Assembly (NCBI GenBank): GCA_003599735.1
Contig: QZJI01000025.1
Span: 1 to 34,668, forward strand
Direction of reading: 5' to 3'
Origin: Dehalococcoidia bacterium
GTDB taxonomy: Bacteria > Chloroflexota > Dehalococcoidia > UBA2979
DNA length: 34,668 nt
Below are positions 24,139 through 32,179 of the stretch, piece by piece (within the stretch, counting starts at the first letter, position 1; every line of letters begins with the position of its first letter). Below the pieces are notes generated by a model. That model ran no database searches, was not told where the DNA came from, and was given only the letters and a program-made list of their open reading frames with translations. Both the position numbers and the translations under genes were made by a program.

Positions 24139-24504
24139 CTAGACGCGTTCCACCCGCTCCAGAGGCACCACGAACAGCACCGCGCCACCCACGCGTACGT
24201 CCACCGTCGCCGCGCTCGGCATTTCCAGCTCGTCGGCGAACGGCAAGCTCGCGAGGGCCATCGGTTCGATCACCTCGGGGAACTCGCGGTAGAGTAGCGC
24301 GGTCAGCTCGGACACGCGGGACTCGTGGATCGCGCTAAACACGGTGGCTGAGCCACGCCGGAGGAAACCGCCGGAGGATCCGACCCGCGTGGCGCCGAGG
24401 TCTATCTTCGCCAGCGCGGCGATCAGCCGGTCGCCGTCCCCGTCCGGCACGATGATGATGCACAGTTTGTTCGGCTGCGGGGCAGTCTGCTGCGGAGTGG
24501 TCAC
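24139..24504 (-). CDS. darA: Cyclic-di-AMP receptor, PII-like (DarA/PstA family)
   Basis: This 121-residue PII-like protein has the family pattern: a first strand KLCIIIVPDGDGDRLIAAL (13-31), then the ligand-site segment SSGGFLRRGSAT (43-54) resembling the family's TGGFLRxGNTT, and VELTALLYREF-like helix residues after it. DarA/PstA proteins form trimers that bind c-di-AMP in the cytoplasm; their target is unknown in most species. GTG 24504 has GAGGAGG at six bases. It follows purE by 23 bp and converges on the carboxypeptidase gene (28 bp between stops). S52 replaces the usual asparagine of GNTT. About 12 polar residues precede the fold. Confidence 0.85.
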   Translation of the reverse strand: MTTPQQTAPQPNKLCIIIVPDGDGDRLIAALAKIDLGATRVGSSGGFLRRGSATVFSAIHESRVSELTALLYREFPEVIEPMALASLPFADELEMPSAATVDVRVGGAVLFVVPLERVERV

Positions 24505-24527
24505 GGGCGGCCTCCTCGTGTTCGGGA

Positions 24528-25043
24528 CTAGTCCTGCGTGGGGAACTCCGCACGGACGCGTGCGTCCTTCTCTTCCACCGTCGCCGCCAGCGCCGCCTGC
24601 GCTGCCGCGACCTTCGAAGCCAGCACGGGATCGTGCGCGCCGAGCATCCGCACGGCCAGCAGTCCCGCGTTCCGGGCGTTCCCGATGGCGACAGTCGCGA
24701 CCGGAATACCAGCCGGCATCTGCACGATCGAGAGCAACGAGTCGAGCCCATCGAGGGTCGCGAGCGGGACGGGCACGCCGATCACGGGGAGCGTGGTAAG
24801 GGACGCGGTCATGCCCGGCAGATGGGCGGCGCCACCCGCGCCTGCGATGATCACCTTCAGGCCGCGCGCTGCGGCCCCCTGCGCGTACTCCACCATCCCC
24901 AGCGGCGTCCGGTGGGCGGAGACCACACGGACCTCGTGCGGCACGCCGTATTCGGACAGCGCGTCCGCCGCCGCCCGCATCGTGGGGAGGTCAGAATCGC
25001 TGCCCATGATGATCCCGACGACCGGGGTGATGGACTGGGTCAT
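24528..25043 (-). CDS. purE: N5-carboxyaminoimidazole ribonucleotide mutase
   Basis: This 171-residue protein is a class I PurE, converting N5-CAIR to CAIR in purine synthesis. GSDSD (14-18) and SAHRTP (42-47, catalytic H44) are present, as are [12 protein letters not shown] (67-78) and GVPV (89-92). Class I PurE works with PurK, which is encoded just upstream and overlaps by 4 nt (ATGA). ATG 25043 has GGGAGGA at four bases. The last 20 or so residues form a charged helix beyond the core. The gene is followed closely by the c-di-AMP receptor gene. Confidence 0.95.
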   Translation of the reverse strand: MTQSITPVVGIIMGSDSDLPTMRAAADALSEYGVPHEVRVVSAHRTPLGMVEYAQGAAARGLKVIIAGAGGAAHLPGMTASLTTLPVIGVPVPLATLDGLDSLLSIVQMPAGIPVATVAIGNARNAGLLAVRMLGAHDPVLASKVAAAQAALAATVEEKDARVRAEFPTQD

Positions 25044-26218
25044 GAGTTCCTCCCGCTAGGCGACACTGACGCCACGCCACGCCCGGTGAGCAAGGCCGCG
25101 GCGCGGATGGCACGGGCGCGCGTCTCCTCTGCGTCCGATCCCCACGCGTTCACATGTCCGACCTTACGCCCCGGCCGTACTTCCTTGCCGTAAAGGTGTG
25201 GGTGGACGCCGCCGGGGAGTGCGACGGCAGAGGGCACGCGCGGCGCCAGGCTCTCGTGGTCTTCCCCGAGCAGGTTCGCCATTACCACGTGCGGGGTGAG
25301 CAGGTCTGTGGGCCCGAGGGGCCAGTCGAGGATCGCACGCAGGTGGTTCTCGAACTGTGAGGTGGCGCATGCGTCCATGCTGAAGTGCCCGGAGTTGTGT
25401 GGTCGGGTAGCGACCTCGTTGATGACGAGTGCGCCGTCTACGAGGAATAGCTCCGTCGCGAAGATGCCCGTGACCTCGGTCAGTTCAGCGATGCGCAGCC
25501 CGATCTGCCGGGCCTCTTCGGCGACCGAAGCGGGGACGTCAGCCGGCGCGATCACCACATGGCAGATGCCGTCCCGTTGTACGGTCTCGACCGCGGGGTA
25601 CACGACGCATTCCCCGCCGGGACGGCGCGCGACGAGGACCGCAAGCTCACGCTCGATCGGTACGAATGTCTCGACCATCAGCGGCGTTTCGCGCAGGGCG
25701 GCCTCGCGCACGAGGTCTGCCGCGGCGGCGGGCCCGCCCAGCACCCAGACGCCGCGGCCGTCGTAACCGCCGCGTTGCGCCTTCGCGACTACTGGCCAAC
25801 CATAGGCCCCGGCAAACGAGGTGATGTCGTCAACCGTCCGCACTTCGGCAAACGGGGGGACGGGGAGCCCGGCGCGCGCGAACTCGGTGCGCTGGTGCAG
25901 TTTGTCCTTCGCGAACCGGAGAGCACGCGCCCCCGGCCGCACGATTCCGCCTGCCGCCTCGATCGCCTCGAGGGCATCGTCATCGACGAGTTCGTGGTCG
26001 AGTGTGACGACATCGCAACGTGCGGCGAAGGCGACGAGGTCGGCACGCGAACTGGGCGAACCGAGATCGACGGTGGGGCAGACGCGGGCAGCGGACTCGT
26101 CCGGCCGTTCTGCGAGGACACGCACGCCGATGCCGAGCGCGATCGCCGCCTGGTAAGTCATCCGCGCGAGCTGCCCCGCACCGACAATGCCCACGACCGG
26201 GAACCCGTCCGGCGTCAC
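25040..26218 (-). CDS. purK: 5-(carboxyamino)imidazole ribonucleotide synthase
   Basis: This 392-residue ATP-grasp enzyme makes N5-CAIR from AIR, bicarbonate and ATP. The N-terminal [13 protein letters not shown] (8-20) is the PurK signature. [16 protein letters not shown] marks the glycine-rich ATP loop, and the late segment [19 protein letters not shown] contains the metal-binding glutamate/asparagine and the PurK-specific RPHNSGH. GTG 26218 has GGGAGGAG at five bases. It is the first gene of a purK-purE-darA string. The 135 bp upstream of it to the next gene's stop probably hold its promoter; no obvious purine riboswitch was seen. Confidence 0.95.
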   Translation of the reverse strand: MTPDGFPVVGIVGAGQLARMTYQAAIALGIGVRVLAERPDESAARVCPTVDLGSPSSRADLVAFAARCDVVTLDHELVDDDALEAIEAAGGIVRPGARALRFAKDKLHQRTEFARAGLPVPPFAEVRTVDDITSFAGAYGWPVVAKAQRGGYDGRGVWVLGGPAAAADLVREAALRETPLMVETFVPIERELAVLVARRPGGECVVYPAVETVQRDGICHVVIAPADVPASVAEEARQIGLRIAELTEVTGIFATELFLVDGALVINEVATRPHNSGHFSMDACATSQFENHLRAILDWPLGPTDLLTPHVVMANLLGEDHESLAPRVPSAVALPGGVHPHLYGKEVRPGRKVGHVNAWGSDAEETRARAIRAAALLTGRGVASVSPSGRNS

Positions 26219-26353
26219 GGCCGCTCCTCCCGCGTTCCGAACCGACCTCGATTCTAGCGTCCGGCCTCGAAAGCGGGCATCTGGTGCGGCGGGCGCCGGC
26301 GAGGACGCGCGCCAGATGGTGGAGCACCTTGTGGCGTGCCTCGATGCCAGTCG

Positions 26354-26614
26354 CTAAATGATGGCGTTCGCCTCTTCAGCCTTGCGAAGCGCCTCAGTGA
26401 TAGTGGCGACAAGGGCCCGTGCGGACGCCGCGTCCATCTCGACGGCGATGCGTTCCGACACGGTGTCACTGAGGAAGTCGATATTGAGGGCGTGCTCGTC
26501 GGCCAGCTGGACCGGGTGGTCGTAGGAGACCATCGCGGTCTTCACCTTGAACCAGCCATGCTCGCCCTTGCCCGCGCCCGTGACGGGCGTCTGCTCCACG
26601 ATGTTTGTGCACAT
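26354..26614 (-). CDS. Small conserved protein (DUF6295-like)
   Basis: This 86-residue protein starts MCTNIVEQTPVTGAGKG and contains GWFKVKTAMVSYDHP and EHALNIDF, then an alanine-rich helix at the end. This matches, from memory, the small family annotated DUF6295, which has no known function. No signal or membrane segment is present. ATG 26614 has AAGGAG at six bases; the longer frame upstream overlaps the hydrolase gene and is rejected. It lies 22 bp downstream of the dienelactone hydrolase-like gene and is probably co-transcribed, which suggests a shared but unknown task. Confidence 0.75.
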   Translation of the reverse strand: MCTNIVEQTPVTGAGKGEHGWFKVKTAMVSYDHPVQLADEHALNIDFLSDTVSERIAVEMDAASARALVATITEALRKAEEANAII

Positions 26615-26636
26615 AGAGGACTCCTTCTCGACGGAC

Positions 26637-27395
26637 CTAAGCGAGGTGCTTCTCGAAGAACGCCCAGACCTTGGCCCAGCCGTCCATCGCCTGCTCCTGA
26701 CGGTAAGGGGCTCGGTCATAGTAGAAGAACCCGTGGCCCGCGCCGTCATAGCGGTGGAACTCGTACTGCTTCCCGTGCTGCTTCAGCGCGGCCTCGTGCT
26801 GGTCCACCTGGTCCGGTGCGGGGGCGCGGTCTTCGTTGCCGAAGATGCCGAGAAGCGGGCACGAAAGGTTGGCGGTCAGGTCGATCGGCGAAACTGGACG
26901 CTTCTCGTTCAGGTCCTCGGGCTTCATCACCACGCCGCCGCCCCACAGGTCGACCGCGGCGGCGAACTCGTTGCTCTGGCAGGCGGTGAGGTACGTGTGC
27001 CGCCCGCCGGAACAGGAGCCGAGGACACCGATCTTCCCGGTCGTGTTTGGCTGTGCCTTCAGATAGTTCGCGGCGGCGACGACATCGCCGACCACTTGCG
27101 CATCCGGGACTCCGCCGGCGGCGCGCATCAGCACCTGCACGTCCTCGAGCGTCCCGTGGCCAAGACGCTCGTAGAGGTTGGGGCAGAGGACTGCGTAGCC
27201 GCGGCGTGCGAATCGGAACGCCATCTCTTTGTACCAATCGCTCCAACCTGGAGCGTGGTGGATCAGGACGACGCCGGGGACAGGCTCGGGCGCGGTCGGC
27301 CGGACGGAAAACGCGCGGATCTGGTCGCCGTTGTGCCCGGCGATCATGATGGTCTCAGCGAGGATGCCCTCCTGCTGGTCGGTGCGGTACGGCAC
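26637..27395 (-). CDS. Dienelactone hydrolase family protein
   Basis: This 252-residue alpha/beta hydrolase has the cysteine nucleophile in GSCSGG (C128), the acid D189 in GNEDRAPAP and the histidine H221 in GAGHGF, the triad order of dienelactone hydrolases. The oxyanion region is LIHHAPGWSDWYKE. The substrate need not be a dienelactone; many relatives hydrolyse other esters or lactones. Start: GTG 27395 is preceded by GGAGGA at six bases, and VPYRTDQQEG looks like the family start. ATG 27410, five codons earlier, lacks a good ribosome binding site. It is cytoplasmic, with no signal peptide. Confidence 0.85.
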   Translation of the reverse strand: MPYRTDQQEGILAETIMIAGHNGDQIRAFSVRPTAPEPVPGVVLIHHAPGWSDWYKEMAFRFARRGYAVLCPNLYERLGHGTLEDVQVLMRAAGGVPDAQVVGDVVAAANYLKAQPNTTGKIGVLGSCSGGRHTYLTACQSNEFAAAVDLWGGGVVMKPEDLNEKRPVSPIDLTANLSCPLLGIFGNEDRAPAPDQVDQHEAALKQHGKQYEFHRYDGAGHGFFYYDRAPYRQEQAMDGWAKVWAFFEKHLA

Positions 27396-27508
27396 GATTT
27401 CCTCCTCCATCGTTCTCTATCTCATTCACGCTGGTGGGGGCGACAGCATACGACCCCGGTCGAGCGGAGGAGGTCAAAAAGACGGCCTGCGTTACCCCAC
27501 GTCCGTCG

Positions 27509-27952
27509 TCACCCGGATCTGGTCTGCGCCTCACACGCGGCGCACCGGCCGACCAGCGCGAGGTGGTCGAGGAACGGCGTGAAGCGCGACTCCGCCATGA
27601 CGGCCCGGCCAAACCGTTCGAGCAGCCGTGGCGCGATCTCGACCTCGACACCACAGTCCACGCAGAGGGCGTGGTGGTGCGGGTGCTGTGGGTCCAGCCA
27701 CTCATAGACGGCGCTGCCACGCCCGCGGTCGAGGTGTCCCACAACGCGATGCTCCACCAGCGTGTGCAGCGTGCGGTAAACCGTGGCCAGGGAAACAGGC
27801 TGGGCGGATTCAACCTGAAGGCGGGCCTGGACCTCTTCTGCTGTCCGGTGATCCGCCGCGTGAAGCAGTGCCTCGCCGACAGCCAGTCGCTGCGCTGTGA
27901 CGCGTAACCCCACCGCGCGCAACCGGCGTTCCACGACATCGCTGCACGACAT
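27509..27952 (-). CDS. Fur-family metalloregulator (probably Zur)
   Basis: This 147-residue Fur-family repressor has an N-terminal winged helix with the recognition segment SLATVYRTLHTL (54-65), and a C-terminal dimerisation domain with the histidine-rich HPHHHALC (90-97) and two structural zinc CxxC pairs (C97/C100 and C137/C140). These proteins bind DNA when loaded with metal and repress import genes. The gene is divergent from a zinc-type ABC importer, with a dyad in the shared promoter, so Zur is the best guess; Fur or PerR roles cannot be excluded. ATG 27952 has GGAGG at six bases. The longer frame would cover the operator. Confidence 0.87.
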   Translation of the reverse strand: MSCSDVVERRLRAVGLRVTAQRLAVGEALLHAADHRTAEEVQARLQVESAQPVSLATVYRTLHTLVEHRVVGHLDRGRGSAVYEWLDPQHPHHHALCVDCGVEVEIAPRLLERFGRAVMAESRFTPFLDHLALVGRCAACEAQTRSG

Positions 27953-27991
27953 CGGCGTCCTCCGCAGGCGAGCGTAGCGTGTCTGTCTAGT

Positions 27992-28018
27992 TGAGAATAG
28001 TTGCAACTTCTATCCTCA
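27992..28018. promoter_or_regulatory. Candidate Zur/Fur operator
   Basis: TGAGAATAG (27992-28000) and CTATCCTCA (28010-28018) form an inverted repeat with one mismatch and a 9-bp centre, in the 99-bp gap between the regulator and the binding-protein gene. It overlaps the candidate -35 of the importer operon. The arm length and A+T content suit a Fur-family site. Confidence 0.5.
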
Positions 28019-28029
28019 GTCGGTAGGCT
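28001..28029 (+). promoter_or_regulatory. Candidate promoter of the zinc importer operon
   Basis: TTGCAA at 28001-28006 and TAGGCT at 28024-28029 are separated by 17 bp and lie just upstream of ATG 28052. The -35 falls inside the dyad, as expected for a repressed promoter. The -10 match is only fair. Confidence 0.35.
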
Positions 28030-28051
28030 TGCGATGGTTCCTGGGGGTGTC

Positions 28052-29116
28052 ATGCGCCTGTCGTTCGCGGTGCTTCATGGCCTGCCTCGGCTGTTGCTCC
28101 TGACTACCGCGCTGGGCGTGGCATTCCTCACGGGCTGTGGGGAGCAAGGAACGTCCAGCGAAGCCGTCGGGCCCGGCGCCTCTTCGGCCAGCAGCGACTT
28201 CAAGAGAGACGATGGAAAACTGAACGTCGCGACGACCATCGCGCCACTCACCAGCATCATCCTGAACGTCGGTGGTTCACGGATCCACCTCCGAGGGCTG
28301 ATCCCGGACGGCGTGGATTCCCACACCTACGAGCCGAGACCATCCGACGCGGAGATCTTGAGCCGGGCCGACCTGCTGATCATGAACGGCGCGCACCTCG
28401 AAGGGACGACCGAGGCGCTCGCGAAGACGAACCTGAAAGATCCGAAGAAGATCTACCGCCTCGCCGAGGCCACCCTCTCCGGCGACGATCCAGAGACGGG
28501 GTTTCTCTATGACTTCAGTTTCCCGAAAGAAGGGGGCGCGCCCAACCCACATCTCTGGATGGACCCGCTCTACGCGATGAAATACGCCGACCTCACTCGC
28601 CAGTGGCTCAGCGAAAACGATCCGAAGAACGCGGACTACTACCGCGCGAACTACGAGAAATTCGCTGCCGTCCTCCGGCAACTGGACGAGGCGATCCGGA
28701 AAGACCAGCTGACCGTCCCCACCGCGAACCGGAAACTGCTCACCTACCACGACTCGTGGGCGTACTGGGCGCGGGAATACGGGTGGACGGTGATCGGTGC
28801 CGTCCAACCTTCTGACTTCTCCGAGCCGAGCGCGAAGGAGGTCGCCGACCTGATCGGGCAGATCAAGCGGGAACGCGTCCCGGCGGTCTTCGGGAGCGAG
28901 GTCTTCCCCAGCAAGACGCTCCAGGCCATCGCCAAGGAGGGCGGCGCGACATTCGAGGATCAACTGAGCGACGATGCCCCTCCCGGCGACGTGCGCGACG
29001 TGCGCCACACGTACCTCGGCATGCTCGTCGAGGACATGCAAATCATGTTCAAGCGCCTCGGCGGTTCGGCCATCGAAGTCTCCAAGGTGCCGGTCGCGAA
29101 TACGGCGACGGACTAA
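28052..29116 (+). CDS. znuA: Metal (zinc-type) ABC transporter substrate-binding lipoprotein
   Basis: This 354-residue cluster A-I binding protein has a signal peptide ending in the lipobox FLTGC (C29 lipidated), then a polar linker and the two-lobed ZnuA/TroA fold. Likely metal ligands are H91 (DSHTYEP), H167 (NPHLWMDP), H233 (TYHDSW) and an acidic residue near 302-308 (FEDQLSD). A histidine at the third position favours zinc over the Mn-type glutamate, though TroA shows this is not strict. The histidine-rich loop of many ZnuA proteins is missing. I start at ATG 28052 (GGGGGTG upstream); ATG 28034 is in frame. The ATPase gene begins 6 bp after the stop. Confidence 0.9.
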   Translation: MRLSFAVLHGLPRLLLLTTALGVAFLTGCGEQGTSSEAVGPGASSASSDFKRDDGKLNVATTIAPLTSIILNVGGSRIHLRGLIPDGVDSHTYEPRPSDAEILSRADLLIMNGAHLEGTTEALAKTNLKDPKKIYRLAEATLSGDDPETGFLYDFSFPKEGGAPNPHLWMDPLYAMKYADLTRQWLSENDPKNADYYRANYEKFAAVLRQLDEAIRKDQLTVPTANRKLLTYHDSWAYWAREYGWTVIGAVQPSDFSEPSAKEVADLIGQIKRERVPAVFGSEVFPSKTLQAIAKEGGATFEDQLSDDAPPGDVRDVRHTYLGMLVEDMQIMFKRLGGSAIEVSKVPVANTATD

Positions 29117-29122
29117 CCTCCA

Positions 29123-29914
29123 GTGGTCACGCCAATAGTCGAGGTACGTGGGATGGCGGCCGGATACGACGGCCAGCCCGTGCTGCGCGACGTCGACCTG
29201 CGCGTCGAATCCGGCGAGTTCGTCGGGATCGTTGGCCCCAGCGGCTCCGGAAAGACCACACTCCTCCGCGCGCTGATGGGAATGGCGCCGCTATACGCCG
29301 GCACGGTGCGCGTGGACGGCTGCGCGGTGCACGAGGGCGCACGCCCCGCGGTCGGCTACGTCCCGCAGGTTGAAACCATCGACTGGAACTTCCCGGTCAC
29401 TGTCGAAGAAGTCGTGCTCATGGGGCGCGCGACTGTCTCTGGCCCGTGGCCGTGGCCGCGGGCACAAGACCGGAAGGACACGGCTGATCTCCTTGGACGG
29501 CTGGGCATCGCTGAGTTCCGGCGACAGCACATCCGCAAACTGTCCGGTGGCCAGCAGCAGCGAGTCTTCCTGGCGCGCGCGCTGGTCCGCAACCCACGCC
29601 TGCTCATCCTCGATGAACCCACCAGCGGGGTCGACATCAAGACGCGCGACGATGTCCTCCATCTGCTGACCGACCTGAACGCGGAGGGCGTGACGGTGCT
29701 GCTCTCCACGCACGAGATCAACGCGGTGGCGGCGCATCTTCCGCGCGTCATCTGCGTGCGCGGCCGCGTGATTGCGGATGGATCCCCTTCCGAGGTGTTC
29801 ACGACGGAGACGCTCCAGCGCACCTTCGACGGGGACATGGTGGTGGTCCGGCAGGGTGGGGTGACGCTCGTCGCCGACCGTCCGCACATCGAAGGCCCGC
29901 ACGGCAAGAGGTAG
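29123..29914 (+). CDS. znuC: Metal ABC transporter ATP-binding protein
   Basis: This 263-residue ABC ATPase is complete: Walker A GPSGSGKTT (38-46), Q-loop Q82, signature LSGGQQQR (140-147), Walker B LLILDEP (160-166) and switch histidine in STHE. The Q-loop neighbourhood PQVETIDWNFPVTV is typical of the Mn/Zn (MntB/ZnuC/TroB) subgroup. It powers import with the flanking binding protein and permease at the inner face of the membrane. The start is a GTG at 29123, 6 bp after the previous stop, with little room for a ribosome binding site other than CCTCCAGTG, so coupled translation is likely. Confidence 0.92.
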   Translation: MVTPIVEVRGMAAGYDGQPVLRDVDLRVESGEFVGIVGPSGSGKTTLLRALMGMAPLYAGTVRVDGCAVHEGARPAVGYVPQVETIDWNFPVTVEEVVLMGRATVSGPWPWPRAQDRKDTADLLGRLGIAEFRRQHIRKLSGGQQQRVFLARALVRNPRLLILDEPTSGVDIKTRDDVLHLLTDLNAEGVTVLLSTHEINAVAAHLPRVICVRGRVIADGSPSEVFTTETLQRTFDGDMVVVRQGGVTLVADRPHIEGPHGKR

Positions 29915-29922
29915 CCAATAGC

Positions 29923-30810
29923 ATGGGTATCTTCTCCACGCTCTCCGACCCCTGGCAGTTCGAGTTCTTCCGGCGGGCGCTGCTCGCCGCCACGATGGTC
30001 GGCGCACTGACCGGACTGGTCGGCGTGCTCGTCGTCCTGCGCCGGATGAGCTATATCGGCCACGGCATGTCGCACGCCGTCTTTGGTGGCGCTGTCGTCG
30101 GGTACGTGGCCGGGATCAATTTCTACCTCGCCGCGGGGGTCTGGGGGTTCGCCTCCGCGCTGCTGATCAACCAGGCGACGCGCCGCCGCCAGATCGGCGC
30201 GGACGCCGCGATCGGCATCGTGACCACCGCCTCGTTCGCCATTGGCGTCGCGTTGATTAGTCGCGCGAAGAGTGTCACGAGGAACTTCGACGCCGCGCTG
30301 TTCGGGAACCTGCTTGGGATCAGCGGGGTCGACCTGGCCGTGATCGCGGGCGTGCTCGTGTTTGCGGCTCTCGTCTTTGTGTTCGCCTACAAGCGGCTGT
30401 TGTTCATGGTCTTCGACCCGGAAGTGGCGCCCGCATTCGGCGTCCGGACGGGAAGGCTAGACGCGCTCGTCGCGCTCATGCTGGCTGCGACGATCATCGC
30501 CTCCATCCGGATCATGGGGGTGACGCTGATCGCGGCGTCGATCGTGATCCCACCGGTGACGGCACGGCTGCTCACCGACCGCTTCTCGATTATGCTGGCG
30601 CTCTCGGCCGCCATCGGCGGGGCGGTCGCCTTCGCTGGTATCTACGCGTCGTATTACGTCGATATCGCGTCCGGGGCGAGCATCGTGCTGCTGTCGACAG
30701 CGGTCTTCGCGGTGACGCTGCTTACCGTCGTGGTGCGCCAGTGGCGGCGCACCGGACGCCCCGGCCTGGAGGTCCTAGACGCGCCCACCTCCGAAGCCCT
30801 CCTTGGCTAG
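29923..30810 (+). CDS. znuB: Metal ABC transporter permease
   Basis: This 295-residue polytopic protein of the ABC-3 family has about eight membrane segments. Early hallmarks are the coupling region RRMSYIGHGMSHAVFGG (40-56), which is strongly conserved in ZnuB/MntC-type permeases, and the mid-protein turn FDPEVAPAFG. The late segment MGVTLIAASIVIPPVTAR is another family signature. It forms the channel of the importer with the ATPase encoded 8 bp upstream. No second permease or outer-membrane component follows, so the operon is the minimal three-gene set. It ends 6 bp from the convergent biotinyl carrier gene. Confidence 0.92.
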   Translation: MGIFSTLSDPWQFEFFRRALLAATMVGALTGLVGVLVVLRRMSYIGHGMSHAVFGGAVVGYVAGINFYLAAGVWGFASALLINQATRRRQIGADAAIGIVTTASFAIGVALISRAKSVTRNFDAALFGNLLGISGVDLAVIAGVLVFAALVFVFAYKRLLFMVFDPEVAPAFGVRTGRLDALVALMLAATIIASIRIMGVTLIAASIVIPPVTARLLTDRFSIMLALSAAIGGAVAFAGIYASYYVDIASGASIVLLSTAVFAVTLLTVVVRQWRRTGRPGLEVLDAPTSEALLG

Positions 30811-30816
30811 CCCGTC

Positions 30817-31026
30817 CTACTCCAGCGTGAGCAGGAGGGCGCCCTCGTCGACATAGCCGCCGACCTCAACGTGGATCTCCGCCACGCGCCCGGCGAGCGG
30901 AGACGGCACCGGCGTCAGCATCTTCATCGACTCGACCGTGACAACCTCCTGGTCAACCTCGACCAGGTCGCCGACGGCGACCATGATCTCCTGCACCACT
31001 CCAGGCCACGGGGCTTCAACCTTCAC
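30817..31026 (-). CDS. Single-domain biotinyl/lipoyl carrier protein
   Basis: This 69-residue protein consists only of a biotinyl-type domain. The modification motif is ESMKM (32-36) with K35 as the biotinylated lysine, and the folded hammerhead repeats VEAPWPGVV and PVPSPLAGRV flank it. Methionines on both sides of the lysine favour biotin over lipoate. Such carriers serve acyl-CoA or pyruvate-type carboxylases, but no carboxylase or transcarboxylase gene is in the window, so its partner must be elsewhere. GTG 31026 has AAGGAG at five bases. It is convergent with the zinc permease. Confidence 0.88.
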   Translation of the reverse strand: MKVEAPWPGVVQEIMVAVGDLVEVDQEVVTVESMKMLTPVPSPLAGRVAEIHVEVGGYVDEGALLLTLE

Positions 31027-31213
31027 CGGTGCTCCTTACCCGCGGGCAGCAGTCCTTCAGCTACGAGGATCACTTCAAGCGCCTCATGGAGGGTAGTCGT
31101 CGCACCCCATCCCAGTTGTGCCCGTGCGAAAAATCATCCAACTGGCAGACTGGATGCATCTCGTTTCGCATCGAGTACCGGGGTACCATGATTCTGCGCC
31201 AGGGGAGCCCTCG

Positions 31214-32179
31214 CTATTGAGATTGCGGCAGACGGCCAAGCCCTTCCAGTACCAATCGTATGCCGTCATGGAATGAGATTGAGGCTTCCCATCCCAGCCG
31301 TTGGCGCGTCTTTTCCGTCGACCCAATCTGATGCATCCGGTCTACAGGACGCACTCGTGTGGGATCATGAACAATATTCAGTCGTACCCCTAAATGGCGA
31401 CCGATCGTTTCGGCAACATCGAGAACAGAATGCTCGACACCGGTACAAAGATTGAATGCTTCACAGGGTGCCAGAACGTCGCCGTTGAACAACAACGCCT
31501 CTAACCCGGACGCAGAGTCGTCGGCGTGCGTGTAATCCCGGCGAGGCGCCGTATTGCCTAATTGAATCACGGCATCTCGAACCCCGTCGGGGATTTGGGC
31601 CAGTATGTCGGGAATAAGATGCGACTTGGGATCGTCATGACCAATCGCGTTATACATTCGCGCCACCCGGGCGACCCCACCGGTGCGCTCGGCCCAGAAC
31701 TGAGCCTGTCGTTCGTTAATAAGTTTCGTTAGCCCATAGTTGTCGACAGCCTCAAGTGCCGATTCATCCTCGATGAGAGGACGCTCCGTCGGTCGATAGA
31801 CGGCACCACTCGACGCAATCACTGCCATGCGAACCTCCGCAGCCTCAGCCGCTGCGAGCACGCATTCGGTGCCCACCACGTTGACTTGTAGTGCGAAGGC
31901 TCGGTTCGTCTCGCAGATAGGGATTGAATTCACCGTTGCGAGATGAACAACCGCGTCAGGAAGCACCTCACGGAACACTCGCAGCAGACCGCTTTCATCC
32001 CGGACATCCACGGAATGGGTCCGCATCGCCCCGGTCACCCCCCGACCGCCCGAACCCGTCGGGTTGCAAATAACCTGCACCTCAATACCTCGCTGTGCGA
32101 GGCGCATCACGAGTCGGCGACCGATAAATCCCGATCCGCCAGTCACTAAAACACGCTGGACTGTAGGCAGAGGTGTCAT
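31214..32179 (-). CDS. NAD-dependent nucleotide-sugar epimerase/dehydratase
   Basis: This 321-residue extended SDR has GGSGFIG (14-20), HLATVNSIPICETN (79-92), ASSGAVYR (122-129) and catalytic Y148 and K152 (YGLTK). VYR replaces the common VYG. It acts on an NDP-sugar in the cytoplasm; specificity is not readable. The start ATG 32179 overlaps the upstream glycosyltransferase stop by one base (TAATG), with AGGAG at five bases. The gene is more A+T-rich than the housekeeping block (31681-31740 is 32/60 G+C), which hints at separate acquisition of this locus. The 187 bp after its stop hold no recognised feature. Confidence 0.85.
   Translation of the reverse strand: MTPLPTVQRVLVTGGSGFIGRRLVMRLAQRGIEVQVICNPTGSGGRGVTGAMRTHSVDVRDESGLLRVFREVLPDAVVHLATVNSIPICETNRAFALQVNVVGTECVLAAAEAAEVRMAVIASSGAVYRPTERPLIEDESALEAVDNYGLTKLINERQAQFWAERTGGVARVARMYNAIGHDDPKSHLIPDILAQIPDGVRDAVIQLGNTAPRRDYTHADDSASGLEALLFNGDVLAPCEAFNLCTGVEHSVLDVAETIGRHLGVRLNIVHDPTRVRPVDRMHQIGSTEKTRQRLGWEASISFHDGIRLVLEGLGRLPQSQ

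Noticed and set aside
30835-30846. 12-bp palindrome GAGGGCGCCCTC as a terminator for the zinc operon
   Set aside because: It has no loop, lies inside the biotinyl carrier coding region and has no T-run.
31029-31220. 63-residue plus-strand frame in the gap after the biotinyl carrier
   Set aside because: No family-like pattern, no good ribosome binding site, and it runs into the end of the epimerase gene; most likely chance.
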